Source: Endomychus coccineus (Eukaryota > Arthropoda > Insecta > Coleoptera > Endomychidae). Taken from it: a stretch of 64,000 bases of DNA. Shown one piece after another: positions 59,446-64,000 of the stretch (position 1 is its first letter; the number at the start of each line of letters is the position of its first letter). Under the pieces are notes generated by a model. That model had not been told where the DNA came from and did no database searches. It saw nothing but the letters and a program-made list of their open reading frames with translations. The stretch covers positions 164,770,388 through 164,834,387 of the forward strand of contig OY294068.1 of NCBI GenBank assembly GCA_958510875.1, in the 5' to 3' direction. Made by a program: the position numbers and the translations under genes.

Positions 59446-59977
59446 ACACAAAGATAGAATACGGGATAAAAGTTTCAGGAGACGGAGGGAGGATTCCAGC
59501 GCAAGGAAGAAGAGCGGCGATGAAATCGGACAATCGGGAACGGTGTCAAGTGTGACGTCGTCAATTAGCATACTTCCTCGATTGCGTGGTCAGAGAGATG
59601 ATGATTTTCAATACGGGAAAAACCGTTCATCTTCTATGGAGAGCACCAGTTCGACACATACAGATGATTTGAACAGGATCCTGAGGATATCCGAGGGCTT
59701 CGATGAAAGGCGGAAATCATCTCCATATCTGCTCGATGATTCCGGAGTTATAACAGCTAGTCTCACAATACCTGTACAAACAAGTAGCCAGGGTATCGGT
59801 TACAATTTAGATGATGACATTCCTTATATTGAAGACGCTGACAGCGGGCGACAGCAATTGACTATAGGCGTAATTAAATCACCTGTAGTGCCTCCTAGAA
59901 GACGACAGAGGTCACTGAGTGGAAGTGATTCATCTGGAGGTTCCATTCTTCAACCTATTACTGGATCTATTTCCTTG
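59446..59977 (+). CDS. ARHGAP6: RhoGAP exon I (long serine-rich tail exon)
   Basis: The acceptor is TTCCAG and the donor GTGAGT; the exon is 532 bases, entering in phase 2 and ending in phase 0. It begins RHKDRIRDKSFRRRRED, a basic cluster, followed by serine/threonine-rich sequence (SSVTSSISILPRL, SSSMESTSSTHTDD). KSPVVPPRRRQRSLSGSD looks like an SH3-binding proline/arginine motif next to an RxxS-type phosphorylation or 14-3-3 site; that is inference. A palindromic element ends 53 bp before the acceptor and another begins about 140 bp after the donor. Confidence 0.88.
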
Positions 59978-60117
59978 GTGAGTTTATTTTGAATCATTAA
60001 TAGTCTGGTCTGTAAGCTGTGAGAATATCAAAATTTTTTGCAACAAGTTGAATCAGAAAAATTCTTTTTGAATGATGTTCTATGGACCATGAATGTCATT
60101 CGCGACTACTGAGTGAC

Positions 60118-61782
60118 TTTTCAATCTCCCTCAATTCACCCCTTTATGATAAATTAACCCTATTTTCAACATCATTTTTGAGATAATTTTTTATTTATCA
60201 AAAAATGAAAATTAAGCTTTCAATATGGGTTCTAGAAAGTTTTTTGAGTCGCTGAAAATGGATACTAGGACATTTTCCCGGAAAATTCATTCAATGACAG
60301 GAAAATCAAAAAAATTTGTTAATTTCCATACAATTTTACTAATTTTTCACGTGTTTATTGTTTTATACAGAATAGAGGTTCACAGTCGCGTATTTCGAAC
60401 CAATGTAACAGAAAACCAGGAAAATTTGTGGAAAAATGTGGAAAACCGGGAAAGAAAATCTTTCCATGTCAACGAAATTATCGTGTGATAGGTCACTACA
60501 GGGTTTTTATGGTCACGAATTTGCTAATTAAAAAAATAGAAAATATCCGGAGAAACGCAGAAAATTCCATCATGAAATCTCCTTTTTTTAATGTAATTTC
60601 TTGAATGCCGCATTGATTGTTTCCAATGTTCCAATGTTAAATTATACAAAAATTAGAAAGCCTCATCCGCAGGCCTGCGCATATAAAACCCGTTAATCAT
60701 TGGAATATATTTTTCTTTATCACATAAATGGAGCAGGTGTGCTGAAGAAACCAGTGCCAACTATGTCCCTGAGTACATTATGTAGATTTTTTGTGAACAG
60801 GTGAAGAAATTAATTTTTTTGGGACAATACTATTAATTTTTGTAGGAGTGAACTCATAGAGATCGATGAATCAGATGATGAATATTATGAAAATGTTAAA
60901 TTATGAATAATAAAAATATGCATATTTAAAATTACTTGGAGAATTTATTTCAAAAAAATCTTATAATCAGTACGAATCTTTCAAAAAAATAACTGATCAT
61001 AATACAACATTGCAAGTTTTAGACAAACAATTGCAAACTTGTATAAATTTTAAAAAATGCTTGTAATTTTCATATTTCCCTCCATTTTCCAAATAATCCT
61101 AATGTTACTTCCAAACGTTTTTCTCAAATTCCTCTTCAGCGACCAAAAAAATCCCCTATAGTGACTTATCACACGGTAATTGCGATGACGTTAGAGTGTT
61201 TCTCCTTGTAATTTTTCCGGAATTTTTAAATAATTTTTTTTTTCATTACTTTCAATTTTTGAACATCGAAAACATAAACGTAAATCAACACGACACTCAA
61301 AAAATTCCATTAAAAAAAACGAGATGTCATAATGAGATTTTTCCGGAAAATGATATTTTTGAACTTCTCAATTATCAAATTCGTTATCAGAGACCAAAAA
61401 AATCCCTATAATGACCTATCACACGGTAATTTCGATGATATGGAAAGATTTTCTTCTCCGGTTTTCCACAGTTTTTTGCAAATTTCCCTAGTTTCTGCTA
61501 CTCAGGATTCAAATACGTGATTGTCAACATCTATTATGCATAAAGCGATAATTACGTGCAAAATGTGATAATTACCAAATTTTTCCGATTATCCGTCCAT
61601 TGAGTGAATTTTCCAGGAAAATGTACTCGGATTCCCATTCAGCGACTCAAACTACCTCCTAGAACTCATTTGTAAGCTTAATTTTAATTTTTTGATAAAC
61701 TAAAAATTTATATATCTTAAAAATGGGGTTCGAAATAGGGTTAATTTATCATATAGGAATGATTCGGGGGAGATTGATATAT
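60118..61782. mobile_element. Foldback element just downstream of exon I
   Basis: The arms, about 60118-60520 and 61380-61782, are inverted copies: TCAATCTCCC, TATGATAAATTAACCCTATT, TTTTTGATAAA, GGTTCTAGAAAG-like, GAAAGA-AATCTTTCCAT and TCGTGTGATAGGTCA. Direct copies of the CCTATAGTGACTTATCACAC block lie at 61155 and 61410. Inside is the exon-like piece 60846-60906. No transposase. Confidence 0.8.
60846..60906 (+). pseudogene. Acidic 3'-terminal exon-like piece in a foldback element
   Basis: After TTTTTGTAG the reading SELIEIDESDDEYYENVKL is open to TGA, entering with one base to complete a codon. AATAATAAAAAT, a possible polyA signal, follows at once. It has the same phase and acidic character as 43706-43794 in another element, and like it stands alone. 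The probable origin is the last exon of the autonomous partner's gene. Confidence 0.4.
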
Positions 61783-62159
61783 AGAACGAAACAAAAAGTA
61801 TTTTTTCGATTCGACTTACTGCAAAACATTTAGATATTCGGCCTTTTCCCCACGTTACAGACTGAACTAGAAAGACCTAAGATCAACTTGGGTGAGATAG
61901 TATTACGAAGGCAATAAAGTATTTCTAAATTCTTGAGGAACACGTATGTCCTTTGATGATGGGGTTCAGAAATATTTTTGCGTAGCCACTCATTTCCATT
62001 ACGAACTTTTTTCAAATTTTTGTGACCGTTTTACGACTGTTGCTGTAAGGAAATGTTAAATTTTGATAGTGTTTATGGTATTCATGATTGATGTTTTTGT
62101 GTTTGGGGTTAGGATGAAAATTCAATTTTAACCATTGATCTTGTTGTGATCTCATGATA

Positions 62160-63300
62160 GGGTTAAATAACTGGGGTCGCTTAATACTTTTGCGGCAATT
62201 CTTCGCTTCCGTAGCTGTTTATAATTTCATCTAATTCTGCAATGTTCCTCACAAGATCGTCTCATGATGTATGTGGAGGACTTCATGAGAAGTTGTACTT
62301 GACATCATCATATTAGGGATTATGCCATCCTGGAGGAAATACAAGCCTGTGTTGTGGTGGCTCTAAATTCTACTAGATCATCAGATTTCCATTTCAAAAT
62401 CGTTTGCTAGATCTTCATTAATTGTCTCTGTGTCACTCCTTTGGTTCCATTAGATGATATGAGGGCTCTTAGATGAGAAATATGTGTACCAGACGTGAGG
62501 TTATTTCCAACAGATCGTTGCTATGGAGCAGAAACAAAGTTGGTGCCAAGAGAGATGCCTGTGGAATATCAGCTTTGTTAGCCATTGTATCGGAGTGAAC
62601 TCCATCAATCACCATATGGAGTGATCCATATGGAGTGATCCATATCTCCATGTTTGAGAGAAAACTCGATAGTAAACGACAAAGTTGAGGCGTCTTACCC
62701 TATGACTGAAGTTTTCTGAAAAAGCTTTGATGCCAGACTAGTTCAAACTAGTTCAAATGCTACAGCTAGAGATTCCTCATATTATTCAATAGATGCCATA
62801 TTATATGTGTTACAGGCAAGCAGGTCTTCAGTACATATCTGCTGACGAAAGCCATATTACCGGTCATTCACGATATTCGAACTCTCTAGTTATTGAATGA
62901 GCTCGATTTTGATTGGTTTCTCTAGATCACAGACAGTAGTGCAATGGATATATGAATTTCAGGATATCTTTTGTACTTTTTTGGAATTGGTTGTACTCTA
63001 GCTAGAAGGAAACACACCAAGATTGTATGAAAGTGTGCAAAAAATAGGTGTTAATACTGACGCAAATTCCTTAAGAGCAGCAGGCGAAATTCCGTCTGGC
63101 CGCATAGCCCTTTTGGTATTAATAGCAAGTAGAATGCTCCTAATTGTGCGCTGATGAAACACTATCTCAGGCATATAGCTATTGATGGCAGCAACGTCAG
63201 AGGAGTCCTTCCTGAGTGAGTCCAAAGTGGAATTTATTGCGAACATTTCAGCACAACGATTGGTGTTATCTTGTGGAGTAGCCAATGCCCCCATCATTAT
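62160..63300 (-). mobile_element. Antisense LINE reverse-transcriptase fragment (Jockey-like)
   Basis: The minus strand reads in order IRSILLAINTKRAMRPDGIS with PAALKEFA, LGVFPSS (fingers motif with KA-GPDGI), then HQSFFRKLQS, TPQLCRLLSSFL, VIDGVHSDTMANKADIPQAS with LLAPTLFLLHSNDLLEI (motif PQGSVLxPTLFLLxINDLL), and finally ILKWKSDDLVEFRATTTQ. The FADD box and several stretches are lost and stops are many, so it is inactive. Both the EN and RNase H parts are missing. Confidence 0.82.
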
Positions 63301-63548
63301 TTTGGATAGCCCTGTACAGGTAGTCCACAGTTTCTTCTATTTGAAAGTAGAATTTAAACGAGTCGTTCTCTAAAAAATGGCATGTGGGTGAATTTGTTAC
63401 TGAGGTAGTACGTTAGTGTTAGTTATAATGATGTATTAATCAACCACGCCAAGTGTATTTGTTCATTTTTGAGAATTTTTATAATCTCTCATTAAAATTA
63501 GAATGTGCGGTAGTTTTTTACAGAAAAATAATCATAATCAAATTCCAG

Positions 63549-64000
63549 GTACATGGATATGATTCAGCTGTAGGATCATCAGCCACAACATATTCGAGTC
63601 CGATCCAAAATACACCAACTAGTATGTCCAGCAGTATCGCGGACGCTGGTATCTTGAGCTCTCCAAACTCTTGGACATCATCTCCACCAACATCACCTGA
63701 CAGTACCAATACATCTGTAAATTATATCCCTGATGACAACCAGGTGCCAAAAACTAGAATTCACAAAATAGTAACCAAAAACTCTCCTACTCTACAGAAA
63801 GTCACCTTTTCTTCTACTCAAGACATCCAGCAGACTAGAACAAGAGAAGTGCGAACGAGAGAGAACTCACAAAAAGAAATACTGAAGCAACCACCTCCAG
63901 ATGTACTTAAAAGTTTGAGCACGCCATCTTTCGATGGAAGAAATGTGGAGAGAGAACCTGGATTCACCCCCAGTATCTCGAATATTGGAAGCGCAGTGTT
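63549..64000 (+). CDS. ARHGAP6: RhoGAP exon J (tail, continues past the window)
   Basis: The acceptor is TTCCAG. The phase-0 frame stays open for all 452 bases to the edge, with no donor chosen. It encodes VHGYDSAVGSSATTYSS, SPNSWTSSPPTSPDSTN, then a more charged stretch with TRTREVRTRENSQKEILKQP. The content is a disordered Ser/Pro/Thr tail like the C-terminal part of ARHGAP6. The frame is unusually open for this AT-rich DNA and the phase agrees with exon I. The antisense ORF over the same bases is a shadow. Confidence 0.85.

Larger units (their letters stand above)
59978..63548. other. Intron I-J with a foldback and a LINE fragment
   Basis: It holds the element at 60118-61782 and the antisense LINE RT at 62160-63300. 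The remaining 61790-62150 and 63310-63540 show nothing recognisable. Confidence 0.7.
13660..64000 (+). other. ARHGAP6: Gene span of an ARHGAP6/36-type Rho GTPase-activating protein, open at both ends
   Basis: Ten exons can be chained with GT-AG introns and matching phases: 13660-13816, 17707-17820, 34825-35012, 47278-47505, 47592-47742, 50160-50303, 51124-51409, 53677-53874, 59446-59977, and 63549 to the edge. They give about 816 residues. RhoGAP domains speed GTP hydrolysis by Rho-family GTPases and act in the cytosol or at the membrane on the actin cytoskeleton. ARHGAP6 assignment rests on the N-terminal FGIPLSQ-type block ahead of the GAP domain, the HGLQT-GIFRV-SKKR run, and the GNKM-NNLAT-FAPNIL run. 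These recall vertebrate ARHGAP6 more than other RhoGAPs. I believe RhoGAP102A is the fly relative, but that is from memory. Introns total more than 47 kb and hold nearly all the mobile DNA. The start codon, promoter and 3' end are not in the window. Confidence 0.9.

Noticed and set aside
1..64000. tRNA or rRNA genes
   Set aside because: No cloverleaf with A and B boxes and no rRNA-like conserved stretch was seen by eye; a tRNAscan or Infernal run would settle it.

Overview
This window is animal nuclear DNA, most likely from an insect. It is AT-rich, intron-rich and crowded with decayed transposable elements. The signs are a multi-exon gene with GT-AG introns from 86 bp to 17 kb, piggyBac, hAT, Penelope and R1/I/Jockey-type retroelement remains, and long palindromic DNA elements. 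The insect order cannot be fixed from sequence alone; a beetle would fit.

The one host gene that can be supported runs left to right on the + strand from at least 13660 through the right edge. Ten exons join in a consistent reading phase into about 816 residues of a Rho GTPase-activating protein of the ARHGAP6/ARHGAP36 family. The GAP domain lies in exons D-G (47278-51409), with the arginine finger in codon 47473-47475, the LLKxxLRxLPxPLL helix, and the NLATVFAPN motif. Exons A-C encode the conserved family N-terminal region. Exons H-J encode a long polar, serine- and proline-rich tail that continues past the window. The start codon and 5' exons lie upstream of, or hidden in, the first 13.6 kb.

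The rest is intron and flank. Bases 1-13659 hold an antisense LINE 3' end (3005-4215), an antisense Penelope fragment (5132-5390), a palindromic element with coding-like exons (5453-7259), and a complete but broken piggyBac (8553-13494). That piggyBac is split by a 2.6 kb non-autonomous DNA element (9699-12320). The 17 kb intron 17821-34824 holds three large foldback elements, a smaller one, and several LINE fragments. The intron 35013-47277 holds more foldbacks, a Penelope RT fragment, and a 3 kb inverted-repeat structure (42240-45200). The intron 47743-50159 is almost wholly a degenerate satellite of about 15 units averaging 156 bp. The intron 53875-59445 holds a full-length hAT element (55402-57875) with a perfect 8-bp target duplication and a near-intact transposase. 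Exon I is hemmed in by foldback elements 53 bp upstream and about 140 bp downstream. The last intron ends with an antisense LINE reverse-transcriptase fragment.

I found no prokaryote-type system, CRISPR array, rRNA or tRNA. The most unusual content is the density of long-arm palindromic elements (at least a dozen in 64 kb). Several share an AGCGACC-containing motif, and two carry a short acidic, exon-like 3' terminal coding piece in the same splice phase.
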